A stretch of DNA of 64,000 bases from Rhabdornis inornatus (taxonomy: Eukaryota; Chordata; Aves; Passeriformes; Rhabdornithidae), in assembly GCA_013397075.1 (NCBI GenBank), contig VWZS01002409.1:264947-328946 (forward strand), in the 5' to 3' direction. The notes beneath the pieces are model-generated. The model did no database searches. It was given only the letters and a program-made list of their open reading frames with translations, and had not been told where the DNA came from. Positions within the stretch are counted from its first letter, which is position 1. Each line of letters opens with the position of its first letter. A program made the position numbers and the translations under genes. Positions 28,930 to 43,353 of this stretch are shown here, piece after piece.

Positions 28930-29019
28930 CAAGTCAATGAGGTCACTGAGATTCTTCTCTATCTGCTGTGGAGGCAGACGCCTCATCAAATCCAAGGCAC
29001 AATCCAGCTGCTGGTCACT
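28930..29019 (-). CDS. CAPZB: CAPZB exon 2, F-actin-capping protein subunit beta
   Basis: This 90-bp minus-strand exon encodes 30 residues, starting SDQQLDCALDLMRRL and ending NLSDLIDL, the recognised N-terminal helical region of the CapZ beta subunit. The acceptor reads TTGTTCCTGCAG immediately before AGTGACCAG, and the donor after the final TTG codon is GTGAGTACT. Both phases are 0, joining to the ATG-only exon 1 and to exon 3, which starts with GTC (Val). There are no stops or frameshifts. Residues 2-31 of the protein form part of the beta-subunit N-terminal stalk that packs against CapZ alpha. It lies about 14.5 kb downstream of exon 1. Confidence 0.97.
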
Positions 29020-32000
29020 CTGCAGGAACAAGAAGAGCCCCTGGTCACAAGGTGGGCAGGTAACACAACACACAGCTCCCAGGTCTCAGCATTGATACAA
29101 GTAAAATTCATTCCATTTGATTGTGGATTATTGAGTCCAGTCCTTACCTCACCAAAACTGCTTCCAATGTTTGTGGAAGTGTTTAATGTGTTGTTTTTCT
29201 GCACTATCTCAATAATAAACTGGGTTAGGGAACTGAAAGTTCCTTCTCCCAAAGTAGGTTTAACACTTCCTCATTTGCACTGATCAGTTTGAGATAATCA
29301 GCATCCAAGACAAACTCTGTTCCACTACAGAGTTCCCTCTCCCCTGCAGCTTTATCAGAAAACCAGAATGAAACATGCACATAAAGCATGATCCATTCTT
29401 TCCTTCTTCCTACACAACACACACCAAGAGCTGCCTGTATCTAAGAAATCAGGGATGTCAGTTATTTAGAGGTAAAATAGCAACTTTCTCCAAAAGGCTC
29501 ACTGTAGCTGGTCTGACACAAAGGAACACCCTTAAACTCCACTCAGAGTCAGAAAATGTGCCCCAGACACTTAAGGAGTTGAGCCATGGTCCTGACACAA
29601 CCTTTAGCTGTCCTTTCCATCAACAGACACAAACAGACACTTTCCTGCTGACCTAACAGCACCCAAAATCTGCACAAGTTCCTTTGATGCCAGGTCAGGT
29701 GAAGCACAACCACTTTGTTTTCACTGCTCCTCCCCTCCTTTTTCTCTTTGCCATTTCCAGCTACCCCAATCCCACGAGCTGAGGTTTCATTTCACCCTCC
29801 TGTGTTCTGTCAAGCTCCCAAAGTCCTATTTAAAAACAGCTTCAATACTAACACAGTTCCATTACAACATTATTCAATGCAGCAGCCCCCAGGACAGGGA
29901 GAAACAGGAAGCCAAGTTTCCTGCAATTAAGCTAAACCTGTGGAATGAGGGAAGGAGGGAGTGCTCAGTTCAGTGGACATCCATTAGGAAGCTGTTCATC
30001 CAGGGGAAGGGAACTCCTCACTTACAGCTACTGAACTCTCAGACCCCAAGGACAGAGACTCTTTAGGTGGCCTGTGCTTGCCCAGGCAGGGATCTCTCTT
30101 CCCAAGTGTTGTCTGTACCTCCTGCTATCTCGTGCATCCAGGAAGGAAACCTGGCACATTGTCACAAGGTTTTGTGCTCCTCACTTGTGGATCATGGGAA
30201 CACTTAGGGAAGTGCTCTGTCCTCCTCTGCCAGCTGGAATTGTTAAAAAGACAAAAAAGCCTAGGGAAGGATGTTAAAAACCACCACTAAAGCTGCAACC
30301 CCAGAGTAAGTATTTTACAGAAAGGCAAACTGAAAATAAAATACACTGCATGGAGGAGAATCCACACTTGCAGTGTTTATGGATTAACCAAGAGAACCTG
30401 GAGTGACCATTTTTACCCAATATATTCAATAACAGCTGTAAAAGACACAAGCAGGATTGCTGAAGGCAGAGATTCTCCAAGTGGTTCAGACACAGCTGCC
30501 ATACATGGCTATGTGCAATGGAAAAACAAAAATATGCAGGCACATACAGTGCCTGCTACAGTGTACTTCCCCAGTACCCAGGAGGTAAAAGCAAGGCTGA
30601 GCAGCAGGACTCCTCAGTTTCTCACAGAGCATTTAGGTAATTAAACAGCTTGCCAGGAGACCTCTTAAAGCACCAAAATAAAGGCAGGTTCTGCTGCAGT
30701 TGTGTCCCTAAATCCATGGCTTTACAGTCACTTTAATCCAGCATAAATCCGGCTGGAATGGTCAAAAAGGCAACACGAGCTGACAGATTACAGCTCAAAG
30801 TGGCACCTTGGGGTACTGGAGACATCTGGTATGACCTATTTCAGAATTGAACAGGAAGTGAACCAGGATCTTTTGCTCCTGGCTCTTTCTCTGCAGGTGA
30901 AGATTTAAAAGCCAGGTGTGCCAAACTCAGCCTTTGGTTCAAACCCAGCCCCTGCCCAGCTGGAGGAGACAGAGCAGCTGCAGGCACTGACACACAGAGG
31001 GACAGGAACCACATCCCAGGTGCCAGCACCAGCTCCCTGATCTTACAGGTGAACACCCCAAGGATGTGCAGTTTTGAGAGTGGCACTGGATGAGCAGTGC
31101 TGAAACCCCCCAAAGCTTTCACACAACTGGGGGAACTGAGGACGTGTCACCCACCCCTCCAAACCCCACCTACTTCTCTCAACTTCACACGTCCTACATT
31201 TCCACTTGCTTAGTTCTTCTGTAAAATCACTGCAGACCAGGCTTCTTAGCAGACCTCCAGTCAAAACATTTCCATGGAATTTTTGCCTTTACCAAGAAGA
31301 GGCTCCTGCAGCCCTGCTCTCTGAGCAGGTGATCAGACAGGCTGTCTCCCAGGCTGGGCTGCTCCCAAAGCCAAGCTCTTTGAGCTTGCAGGACTTAATG
31401 AGCTTAGTGTTTACTTGATAGGAGGTCATTTTCCACCATTCCTGTTTCATCCAGCCCAGAATCTCCTGTGGAGGAGCAGGGAGTTCAGACAAATTCTAAA
31501 TGAAGTTTTATTACAGCTGAAGTCGCTGAAGGATTTAGAGATCATAGAAATCTCAAAGACTGAAAATATTAGCTTAGATGAAAGCTCTTTAATAAGTTTC
31601 CTTCCAAGATGTTTGCCTATCTAGAATCTCCACTTAAGCACCTGCTATAGCATTCCCATGGCACTACCCCAGGGAAAAAGGTTATGAGAATGTCTGTAGT
31701 AGTTATTTTACAGCTTCCTTTGTCTGCACCTCCTCTTCTTTCTGGTCTTTTTGCTCTTTAGCTTATTTCCAAAAGACAGACTCTCTCATAACAGCCATCT
31801 CTGGTCATCTGGGCACTCTGTGTTAAAGCCCAAATCAAAAAACACAGCGCTGAAAAAATTTTTTAAAAATTGCATAAATGTGCAGCTGTAAAGCGGCACA
31901 GCTGTGCACCTTAATACTAAAGGTTGAGTACGGGCAGATGTCATTCAATGCAGAAAACACAAATAAAAAACCCCAGGTAGTTACTGTAAGTATGGAAATC

Positions 32001-32248
32001 ACAACAAATGAAACAGGCAACAGTTGGACTTCCTTCTGACTCCCACTTGTCATGTGTAAAAGCCAGAGCTCCTTGGGCTGAGGGGCACAGGAGCTGACCC
32101 AACACAACACAAAGCTGGGAGCAGAGAGCTGCTCCTGCACAGCCCCGGCCACCAAACCCCACCTGCAGCCCTGGCAGTCACCCACAGCAGGCCTGCAGCA
32201 CCCCTGCACAGCGCTGGCACCTGATCAGGGAGCTCTTCTGCACCAGGA

Positions 32249-32282
32249 GACACATCCAGACACATCCAGAGACACATCCAGA
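32249..32282. repeat. Short tandem CACATCCAGA units
   Basis: Three tandem units of roughly GACACATCCAGA (11-13 bp) lie in a locally GC-rich part of CAPZB intron 1. Confidence 0.7.
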
Positions 32283-32877
32283 GCCCCTCCAGCTCCAGCA
32301 GAACCAGGAACACTTCACTGAAGTGGCACCTGTCTGCCCTTTCCAACAGACACCAGCACTCAGATGAGTCACTACAGGCATTCTGCATCTTTCAAATACC
32401 TTTACACATGCTTGTGACTATATACACCTGCAGAAATCCACAGGCTTTATTCCCAAGTTTGGGAATGGACAGTCCTCCATTGCCAGTTACCTGAGACTTA
32501 ACCTATATTCCATCTTCCAGGAGGGCTTCCACAAACCTGCAGCTCTCGCCACCCCAAGGCCACTCCACTTGTAAGGAGGTAAAAGACCTCATTTAAAGCT
32601 CCTGGCCTTTCAGTCAGCAGGAATTTGCTCCCGTTTATCACAAAGCTCTGTGGATTGAATCTCCCTCCACACCTCTGTTGGGACACTCCTGCTCATCTGA
32701 GCCTGTTATTGCTGAGCATAGACAGAGCTGGGCAGTGTCCTCAAGCAGAAACCCAGGCTGGTTTCACTTCTGTGCTCTATTTCTGTATTAACCCCACTCA
32801 GAGCAAGCTCCTGAGCCAAGAGCTGAGCCAGCTCAGAGCTACGGCAGTGGGAGCTTCTCCCAGTTTATCCCTTCCTG

Positions 32878-33000
32878 GCTATATAAATAATAATGATTAA
32901 GTAAATATAATTTATAATAACATATTATATAATATATATAATAATATATAATAACATATTATATAATATATATAATAGAAAATAAATAATAAATAAATAA
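32878..33000. repeat. AT-rich low-complexity repeat with 31-bp direct copies
   Basis: Nearly pure A/T sequence. A 31-base TATAATAACATATTA-type block occurs at 32913-32943 and again at 32947-32977. It is followed by AAATAAATAA-type simple repeat. The blocks are partly self-complementary. It lies in CAPZB intron 1. Confidence 0.85.
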
Positions 33001-36000
33001 TTCAGTTGGGCCACCAAATCTTTTCCACCAGCAAACCCAGTACAACATTTCTACTCCAGGCACGATGGTGCTACCAATCCCCTTTTCCATCTGTGACATT
33101 TGCTGAGAATAACTGGGGGACCCAGAAATTACTGCAGTTGAAAAAGCCACACAACTGATATGACAGATAAAAATCTTGGAGAAACTTCACACCCAAGTTT
33201 TACTCAAGACTGGCATCTGAAAGGTTACCCAAATTCAAAGTACAAGCAGCATCTCAATGTCCAGACAGCAAAAACATAAGGTAAAAACCTCAGAAGACAC
33301 TGCAACCAGAACATTTGCAAAATGCCATGCAATTCAAAGCAATCACACATCAGATCACTCTGATCACTGGTCAGTTTGCAGGCAAAATCTCTCTGTAAAT
33401 TAATCCAGGGCCAGAAGTACACAACAACAAATGACTCTTTTTCCTTCCTTTCAAGCTGCAGACATACCCAAGATTGTAAATCACATTATTTCCTGTCAGT
33501 TCTCCCAACAGGAATGTCTGACTAATGTTTCAGCTTTGTGGTACTACAACACTAAGTTTTTTTAATTGAAACAGATACCCAGCTTCCCCTCCTGCTTGTC
33601 ATTTTAATCCCTGCCAACTTCCAGAGCTCCAAGGGCAGAAGACTCCCTTTTCCAATTACACAACAGGATAGTATTACTGCTAGAAGCTGCAGCAAGGGTT
33701 GAATTATTGTAACCCTTGGGTAATAAAAAGTACAGTAGTATGTTAAGTTGCAGGGTTCCCTTCTCAGCTGTCAGCATTCACTTTTTAGGATATTAGATGG
33801 GAAGGGGAATAACTGTCTGACCTGGGAAAGCCCAGAGAAGTTCTGCACTCAGGACGTTTCCATCAGCTGCACATATTCCTCGCAATCTGTTTTTCCACAT
33901 TATTTTTCCCTTGACTATTAACCCTCCTCTGGCAGATCCTATCTAAAACCATTTGTAATGGACTCATAAATCACAGCTCTGTGACAGCAAGGTGTGCTGG
34001 GGGAGAAAACAGCAATAGCACAGTAAGGAAACAATCAAAGGTAATAAAACCTGAACGCAGACTCTGCCATGGATGGTCATAAAAGGCCAAAGATTATTAA
34101 AAAAAAAAGACACCCATGCAGACCTCATTCTCCTTCTCTTCAGCTACTTTTACCTTTGTCTGGTTTTAGTTGGCATGGATTCAGTGGCTTTTATTATCTC
34201 AAACACTTCTGACCACATTGTATGCTCAGTAACAAGTTCAGCCCAATTTGCTGTGGTCGAGACCAAACAGCCTCAGTGCTGACAGCACCCGTTCCACGAA
34301 TACCAAGTGAGGAGGATTAGAGATTAAAATAAAAGCAAGAAGTGATGGATCAGAAGGCTTTAGCAGAAGCTGCTGTACTGTGTCTCCCCCAGGTCCCCTG
34401 TAATCTGTATTTATTTACAGAGCAATTGTACAAGTCACATCACAGCTTTTGAGTCAGCGGATCCTCCTTGGAGACATTTTCCTGCACATTATTTATTTTA
34501 TTCTGCTGTGCTCTAACTTTTAAGCACAGGTGAGCACATAGCAATACTAGCCCAAATTAATGACTGAACACACTCTCACAGCTTTTTTCCAAATTCGGGT
34601 CTCAGTGTTGTACACACTACAAATACAGCCAAAAAACCCCAAAAACACTGAGCAGCTTTTGTCCTCCATACTCCAGGAATGGAGCACACGTGAAATTCAG
34701 AGGGACAAGAGGGACCTCTTTAAAGAGGTTCTCTAGGAACAAGTAACTCGTGCATCTGCCCTGAAGCCTCATACAGAGGAACTAAAATAATCCAAGGAGA
34801 GAAGTGAGGGAGCTTCACTTTCTTTGGCCCCAGAGTGCTGCTGGCATTGGACACTTGTCACCATTTTGGGCTGCCAACACAGCCGTGGCAAGTTCTGCAC
34901 AGGTTTAAAGGAGTTGCCATGGGCTTCCAGGGGCAGCTACCAAAGAGACCTCCTCCTCCTCCAGACAAGCCCAATGATCAGTGTTTTGCCAAATCCTTGT
35001 TTATCACTTTAGCCTCCAGCAGCTCTCCCAAGCATCCTTGCAATCAGCTGTACCCGATTTCCCTTCCTCATTCCCACCTCCAAACCAGGCCAGTTCTCTG
35101 TCCATAGGACAAGTCCCAACATCCCAGCCCAGCTCTAAAACAATTATTAAATGAATTATAGTACACTGAAGGCACTCCCATCTGTGAGTTTCTAAATAAT
35201 CCAGAGCCGCCTGCAGCCTAATCTCATGGACCAAGCAGTTGTCAAAACATTTTACATCCAGGGAGAAGAAACTACAATCCCTGATAGTCTGGATCAGGGC
35301 ACTTGTCTGTAATTTCCTGTTTACAAGTAAGGATCCAGCACCTCCAGGAGCACATTCTGCAGGTGGTTTCCATCCCTGTAGGTGTTTTCTGACCAGATGC
35401 AGTTCTTGTTAGCACACCTACAGAGGTGCACAGCACACAGGGAAAAATTAACATTTCCTTGGCACCTCCTTCCCAGCAAGGATGCATTTCCAGATACTTG
35501 CACGTACTTGTGTCTACTCTCAAAACTAATTTATCACTTCAGCTTATACAAATCCAGTGCAAGTCTCCATCATGTGCCCAAGGAAAAAAGCCATCACACA
35601 CCATCAGAAGAGCAGGATGGAGCAGCACCAAGGCTTTCTGGGAACAGCTATTCATCCCGACCTTTTGCCAGGATCACTAATGATTTCTGCACCAGCATTT
35701 GTCTTCTGGGTAACAGAAACAATGTTTTATTTATTAAACTTGTCATTGAACATGACAATGCAATTTACTGGCTTTCATCTGGTGCCAAGAATTCCCATGA
35801 AGCATAAAGTTTGCAAAAAGTCACTTCCCAATAAATCATGGCAGTGAGTGACTATGCAATCTGTTAGCCCCACTTGAAAGAAGAAGGTGGGGACTACAGA
35901 TAAAACTTGCACAGATTGCAAAAAAACATGTCTAACTTTTAATAAATGGATTAAAGATATTGAAGTTGCCTGTAGAACTGACCAACTTTGCCAATAGGTT

Positions 36001-39000
36001 TTATAAATAATGTTACTGCACAGTGGGAGATTTTCCACATTTTAAGTCTCAGTTTCACACAAAACAACATTTTCTTTGCTAGCTCTAATTACAGATAGGA
36101 AATCTTAGTTGAACAAAATGCAAGTAACTCAGTACAGCACAGCACTGAGAGACAAGAACTTTGCCTGATTTTGCAAACTCTTCATGAGGCAGCTGCAACA
36201 CCTGGTTTCACTACCAGGAGAGATGAACACAAGTGTGTTTGTGCCCCAAAGGTTTTGCAATCACCCAGTGCAGTAGGTCTGAGTTGGTTCACAAGTCTTT
36301 TGACCCGTTTTTCACACTGTCTTCCTGCCTTCCACTCATATCTTCTGAGGAAGAGGCCCAATGCATCCTTAGAGAAGGGCTGCCTAATTTTTACAGGGAT
36401 CACTTCTTTTATTTTTTCAATTGAAATCATAATTACTACAAATACAGCAGCTCTTGAGATTCACTGCTGCCATTATCCATCCTGACCACCTACAAACATG
36501 TCATTTGTGATGCTTTCTTTTAATCCAGATAATGCTCAATGACCTTCCCAAATGCTCTTTTCTTCTATGCACTGCTTGCTTCATGTTCCAATCAGCCTGG
36601 TCACAAAAGTTTTGGAACTGCTCAACTGAAATGGAGAAGTTTTTCCTCGCAGAAAGAGCAAAGTTCGGCAAGCTGGTCTTGGCCTGACAGGTCCAGGTTC
36701 TCCTTCCAGTCAACTGCAACTTAAATTCTGTTTTGTGAGAAATCACATCCAAAACATCTGAGAAAATACAGGCTGCAGAGCAGCGGGGAGCATGCACCGT
36801 ATTTGAAGGTGACAGTGAACATCCTGTGCTTACTGACAGCAGAACTAACACAGTGTCAATATCCCAAATTCAGGATTTGCTCTGTCCCAGCTCTCCGCGG
36901 AGCTGACAGCTGCCCAGCTTCAGAGCAAACTCAGCATTTTCCAGCTCCTGGAGGCTGCAGCCAGGATTGTAAATTCAGGAGATAACTCTGGCAAGTAACT
37001 GGATGCCTGGCAAGGCAGGCAGGAGGCAGAGGATCTCTCATTAGCCCTCTTCCCTGAAAGTCCTCCCATTCCTCAAAGGTCACAAAAGTAGGTTAATATG
37101 CCTTCTGCTTGGGTCTCACACAGCACACCTCAGAGACTGCCCTGCAGAGCTCCCACAAGTCCAGCTCTGTCCCAGGAATTCCAAGCTTTAAACCAGGAAG
37201 TTCCTGGTTTTGCACACCTATAGGCCATAAAAATATCACACCTAACAACACCACACCTCCCAGAATTCCTTCCTTTGCTGGAATTCCCCAGACCTGCCTA
37301 TCCTTGCAGTTTTTTCATGCCTTCCTCACCACTTTTGAACCCTCCATCACACCTGCAGACAGGCACCCAGCTCCACACAGGCTCTGCCATCACTCCAAGC
37401 AGTGCTGATGTTCTGGTGGGAGCAGGGCTCACCTGGCACACACGTGCCAGCTTCAATCCCTGCCACATTTTCCTTCACTCTCCCATGAAGTTAATTATTC
37501 CATCTGGCCAATCTGTCCCTTACCAAGCTCTGGATTAGCCCTACCTGCACTCATGGATACATGAAGCTGGTTTAGACTCCCCAGTGGAGCCCCATCAATG
37601 CTGAGCCAAGATTACACACAAACCTCTCTGCATGACCCCTGGATCTGCAGGGTGACAGCACCTGGTGGATAAATACAGCTGTAGTCAGCACAATACAGCT
37701 GATATTTTACCTCATTCCTCCATTTCATGGCTCTCTCCTCCCTTGAATTAACACACCAAAAGCCCCATCTCTTGTTTCCTCAGCCTGTCTCAGGTTGCAA
37801 GCCCAGGCTGGCAGCCAGGCCCCCACTGCCTGGGCTGGCAGAAGCTTTTTAAATCCTGGTATTTACCAAGGCAAAAATGTCCAGGGAAGGCAGGTAACAG
37901 GACTTGGCTTTCAAACTCAGCAGTCTGTCTAATGGAAAAGAGAAACTATCACCTGAAGAAACACAAACAAAACTCCCTGAGAGAATAAAGAGTATTTTAT
38001 TTATAGTGGCTTCAGGCAACCACTAAGCTTCTGTCTTCAGTGCAGTCTGAAACATTTTTCCTTCCACACAAAATCCTCTTACTTAAGTGCTGTTTCCAGT
38101 CTTGTTTCAGCTGATGCTGCTAAAATTGTGAGATCCTGAGTTCTGCTTTCACCCAGGCTCGTAAGGCTCCCACTTTGCAACAAGGACGTGATTGAAATTC
38201 CAAGTCAATGCACCAGGAAAGGACTCGGCTCCACTTGCTGTGGAGGACATTCCCCTCAGTCTCAGGGAAGGACACGCTCTGCAGCACGGCTGCAACACCT
38301 GGAGTCGAGTCCCAAGGGGCTAAACCCAGAACCAGGGCTCCCAAACCAACACTGCACTGAAAATAATGCAGGTACACTGATCAAATATAAATTAGCAAGG
38401 TTTAATTTGCGCAGAGCAGGAATAAAGCAGGCAACTTCTGAGCAGGGCAGCCAGGTAAGTCAAGTGCCTGCAAATCCATTCCCTAATTCTTCAGCCCAGT
38501 TTGGAAAGTGCAGCGCAAGGAGCAGGAGCTCAAAGCAAGCTGCATATCTCCTTCTAAAGCCTAAAAGGGGGAGGGAGGAAAAAACAGCCCCAGATAATAC
38601 AAGGAAATTAATCTACGGGTTGGTGCCAAGGCTCAGACCACTACTCCAGGAAACACAGCACCAGTTATTACCTAATGCAACTAAAGTAATTCTAAACAGA
38701 AAACTATTTTGGGCACAAAACAACAGAGTAGATGCTGCTTTCAACCCCTCACTCAAAACTTCACTGCATCAAAAATGCAGGAGAAGGAGAGGGTTCCACT
38801 GCATCTGGCATCACAGAGGAGAATACAATAATTTAGCTGAGAAATAAGCAAAGCTCCTTCCTCAAATCCACCCTCCCACGATCAACTCTCTCAGCCCAAC
38901 TACCAGAGAAACTCCTTTAAAACTTCCTCAATAGCACATTCCCCCTTGTGCCCCACCAAGGAAGTTTCAAAAGCAAATGTCTTGTCTAGCACACAGGCAA

Positions 39001-39869
39001 GAGCTCCAGCTTCCCAGGACAACGTGTTTGGAAGCATCTGTTCCCATCCTGCTTTAGCACACAGGACTAAGAAGTGAATTTTGGCCACTAGGTCAGATCC
39101 AGAAGTTATTCAGCTCAAGTCACAAGAGTTCCACACTCTCCCAGCTTCAGTCACACCTTAGCCAGGTTTCCACTAGGGTACTTGGTCACTTCTCACAGGG
39201 ACATCAGCAAGAACCCCTCAGTCACAGACTATTAAATATTTAAGAAGGCATCCCAGCAAAGATGAAGAAAAAGATCAGTTTATACTCCAGTTTGAAGTGG
39301 CCACACCCCCACTGCACTGGCCTGAGCTCTTGATCTTCACGTTATAGAAGCTTTTTAATTACCACAATTTATCAGCAAGCAAAATCTGGGCTAAAGCCCA
39401 ACTAGACAGAGCACGAATCCTGGGAAAAGCTTGTGTTGGTCAGAGATATTAATTACTCCTTCAGGGATGAACCCTCTGTGGCAAAGGAATTCAAATTTGA
39501 AATCCCATGTTTTTAAGTGAGATTTCTTTTGCCCTTATTCCTGGAAATGGCAAAGGCTTAGGAAGAACCGAAGCATTTACAAGCATTGGGCCTTTCTCCT
39601 TGCATTAAGAAGTGAGACACAAAGATTTATTTGGCTGAGGCTTTTTAAATTCTTCAGGACTCCCAGGATGAGTCAGTGGGAAAGCAGGAAATTTTATAAT
39701 GCATTTGAAAAATCAGTTTATGAATCACTTTATAAAGTGATTGACTAAAACATATTGATAAAAACAAAAGATCAACATCTCTATTGAGTATCTTCTACTT
39801 CTGTAATCATCTCCTTCACCTGGAAAAAAAGTTATTAAAGCACATTGGATTAAAGTAGGGTAAAACAAC

Positions 39870-39962
39870 AGGGCTGAGCGTGGACAGGCCTCTGAGCAAC
39901 CTGCTCTAGTCAAGATGTCCCCTTTAAAGGTCCTTCCAACCCAAAATATCCTGGGATTCCAT
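39870..39962 (+). mobile_element. CR1 LINE 3'-end fragment
   Basis: GTCAAGATGTCCCCTTTAAA, then GGTCCTTCCAACCCAAAATA and a TGGGATTCC end: a short truncated CR1 terminus. Confidence 0.75.
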
Positions 39963-40260
39963 AGCCCTAAACTGTGAACAGGCACCTTTCAGAACCTCAC
40001 ATTTCTGCAGTAAAATTGCTCCTTTCAGCAGGCACTGAAAATAGTTTTATTTTACCTTGAGGTGGGTCTATCACAGTGTGAACCAGCTCAAAGGGGACAA
40101 ATCACAGCAAAACATTTCTCTACAAGTTTGCTTTGCAAGGTAAGGAGCTCCTTGGATTTGACCAAACATCCCCACAAAGGGCAGGCAAAGAAAGACAAAC
40201 ATGGGCACTGGCACTGCCCATCAAGTCTGTACAAGTATCCCCAGTCTAAATTTGAATTTT

Positions 40261-40620
40261 AAGGCTTCGGAGTGACCTAACTGGGGCCTTGCAGTGCCTG
40301 AAGGGAGCTGGCAGGAAGGATGGTGACACACTATGGACAAGGGATGGAGGGACAGGACACAGGGAATGGCTCCCACTGCCAGAGGGCAGGGATAGGTGGG
40401 ATCTTAGGAAGGAATTCTTGGCTGTGAGGGTGGAGAGGTCCCAGCACAGGGTGCCCAGAGAAGCTGTGGCTGCCCCTGGATCTTAGGAAGTGTCCAAGAA
40501 CAGGTTGGATGGGGCTGGGAACACCCTGGGATAGTGGAAGGTGACCCTGGCCATGGCAGGGATGGAGTGGGATGGGCTTCAAGGTCCCTTCCAACCCAAA
40601 CCATTCCATGATTCTCTGAT
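40261..40620 (+). mobile_element. CR1 LINE 3' copy, about 360 bp
   Basis: GAGTGACCTAACTGGGGCCT, GATGGAGGGACAGGACACAG, GGTGCCCAGAGAAGCTGTGG and TCCCTTCCAACCCAAACCAT in CR1 order up to the ATTCT end. Same subfamily as 8842-9150. Confidence 0.9.
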
Positions 40621-43353
40621 GCACCAAAGGCAAACAGGAGCAGTACAGAGCACTGGAGAGTGCTGGATGATGATGTGCATCCCCAGTTCCCCAGCCATGC
40701 TTCATCCTGGGAAGTCAAGGGATAGATGGAAAGCAAAGCTGACAGCTGTGGAAGTAGAAATTGAGAAGGGCAGCATTGTCGTTTTCCCAAACAAAGTCAT
40801 TTCTCAACTCAACTCCAGTAATAAGGACTAAAAATAGTCACCCAAAAGAGCTGAGCTGCACTTTTCATTCTCTTTCACTCCCAGATGTCAACTAGTCCCA
40901 TATCAGCATATATATTTACCATATGAGGAAATCCTGTTTGAACAATTCAGCTTGTGAGTGTTTTTCCCTCCCTAATAAACCACAAGATTAAGCATCACTG
41001 CAGTGACAGTATTCCCTATCCCAGTGATATCGTCTGACTTGATTATTTCAGGAATTTGACGTTTAAGATAACATTTAGCTAAGCTTACACACCTGGCCTG
41101 CCTAATAAAACACAGACTCTACAAAACAGCTGAAGTTGGTGTTTCTCAGAAGGTATGGGGTGCAAAGGACTTGCTGTGGGTACTAAAAATGTCCCCACAG
41201 CACATGGTGGAGGTCTAAAAGGGACATGACCAGGTCAGAGATGGGCTCTGATTCCAGCCAAACAACTCCTATCCTGAAAATCTTAGTGACCCTGAGCAGC
41301 ACACGAGGTTTGTGTTGGTGTCACTGTCATATCACACACCCTGGGCTGTGCTTCACTGCTCCTTATCTGCCTCACAAATCCTAGATGGATGATGCACAGC
41401 CAGTACTATACTACACCGTTTGAATTTATGGACGATTAAATCACAAAATTTTGCTAAAATCGTCCTCCTTTTCCCCAAAAGCTGCGTAGCAAAAAAAATT
41501 CTTGCTAACATGATCAGGCCAGTTCACATAACCTGGAAAGAAAGGGTTTTATTTCTACAACGAGTAACTGGATTCCATCCATTCATAACCCACAATTCCA
41601 GAAATCTCAGCAGATCCACTCTCCCAAGTCCCACTTTGCCCTGAACAGTGCATTCCATTTATTTTTAGCACCGAAGACACCATCCATCCAGGCAGGTTTC
41701 AAGCTTCATGTGTTGCCCTGCCCTTTTTCCCTGAGCACCTGACTGAAACGTGGGCACAGCTCCGAGTTCTCCAAGGAGACAAAGGTTCCCATCTCTGCTT
41801 ACACAGGAAGGTGTTTGACCCAACATCCTGCACCACACCAACTGTTCTCTTCAATGAACAGGCCATTCCATCCTTTCAACGCTCCACTTCTGTATTCTGC
41901 TCTCAGACCAGTGAAAGTAAGGATCCTGGAAGAACCCTAAACACTGGGTTTGCACATGAGCTGAAACTGGAGGCTGCAGGTTCATCCCTGAAGTCCACTC
42001 AACATTGGAAACCACCACATAGTGTTGGAAGTTCTGATCAAATTTCTCCTATGCCCAGTGGTCTCCATGACTAAACACGAAAAAACCAGAAGCAGCAAAA
42101 CCTTGTAACACTCAGGAAATTTCCAAAGCATTTGTCCTGCACCTCCTCCAAACGACTGACAGTTACATTTGAACCCTGACTAGATTCTGAATTTTTATAT
42201 CCCCTCCAAAGAAGTTGGTACCACTGTTGTTATTTTACATGAAGCCTCCTTGTATTCTTTGAGCTCTTTTCCTGTGAGGATTTTTGCAGTGGCAGAAGTT
42301 AGGACAGTTTGTCAGAATCCCAATTTGAGATTCCACACACACAGATTTCAGTGTGTTAAAATAAGGAACGCAGCTGGAATGAGATGCTCTGTCCTGCCAA
42401 GACTCAGGTACAGCACCTGCTGTTTTTTGAACCAACGAGGAACAGAACTTTGATCATAACTCTTCTTCACCCTTCACCTGACATTAAAGATCTTTATCCT
42501 GAATGATACAGGTGGCTCCAGAGAAAAAACATAAGGCACTGCCTCTGAAATTCCTATGGATGAAGGCAAGAAGTAAGGGATTACACTTGCATGGTTAAAC
42601 AGCCTTTACATCGCTGTAGAGCCGGGCCCCGGGTTGTTCTTTTACGAACTAAACACATTCAAACATTGCTGAATTGTCATGCTGGAAAACCTGAATCACA
42701 AATCCCCAAGAGCATGGGGTGATGTGATTCCCTACAAGTGACTCCCTCCATGAGGAGGCTCGGAAAAAGCCCCTGTCCAGGAAGGCAGGGAGCAGAGCAG
42801 GGCCTGGGCCAGCTCCCCTTTTCTGATAGAATCTGCTCCCTTTACACAGCACCAAAGCGAAATCGAAAGGATTTGTGCCCTGGGCTAATCCATTCGAGAA
42901 ACATAGCGGGATGGAGATTATTCCACACGGCTGAGGAAACTGGAGGTTCTCCGTGGGAAAGGAAAGTTCCCAGCCCTGTGGAGGAGCAGCACCCACGGCT
43001 GTAGCACCCCCTGATCGGGCGGCGCTTAACTTCCCCGTATTTCGCAGATTCCACGAGATCACAGCACACTTAACACCAATCCCAGCTTCCAGACGGTGGG
43101 AAACAACTTGGATTTACGCACAGGAGCGATGGGATGGGCCCAGCGCTGCCGCAGCACCCGCGCCGCTCGCAATACCCGGGGCGATACCGCTGTCCGCCAG
43201 AGCGCAACCGTTCCCTGTGGAATTCTACAGCATTCGCTCTGGAAACACCGCCCGGTACCGGGCAGTAACCGGGCAGCGGAGCCCCGGGCGAGCCCCCCGC
43301 CCCCGGGCCCTGCGGAGCCCCCGACAGCCTCAACCCCCCCCACCAGCGCCCTC

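Noticed and set aside
29110..29150. Possible CR1 terminus (TTGAGTCCAGTCC)
   Set aside because: Only a dozen bases resemble CR1, too little to support a call.
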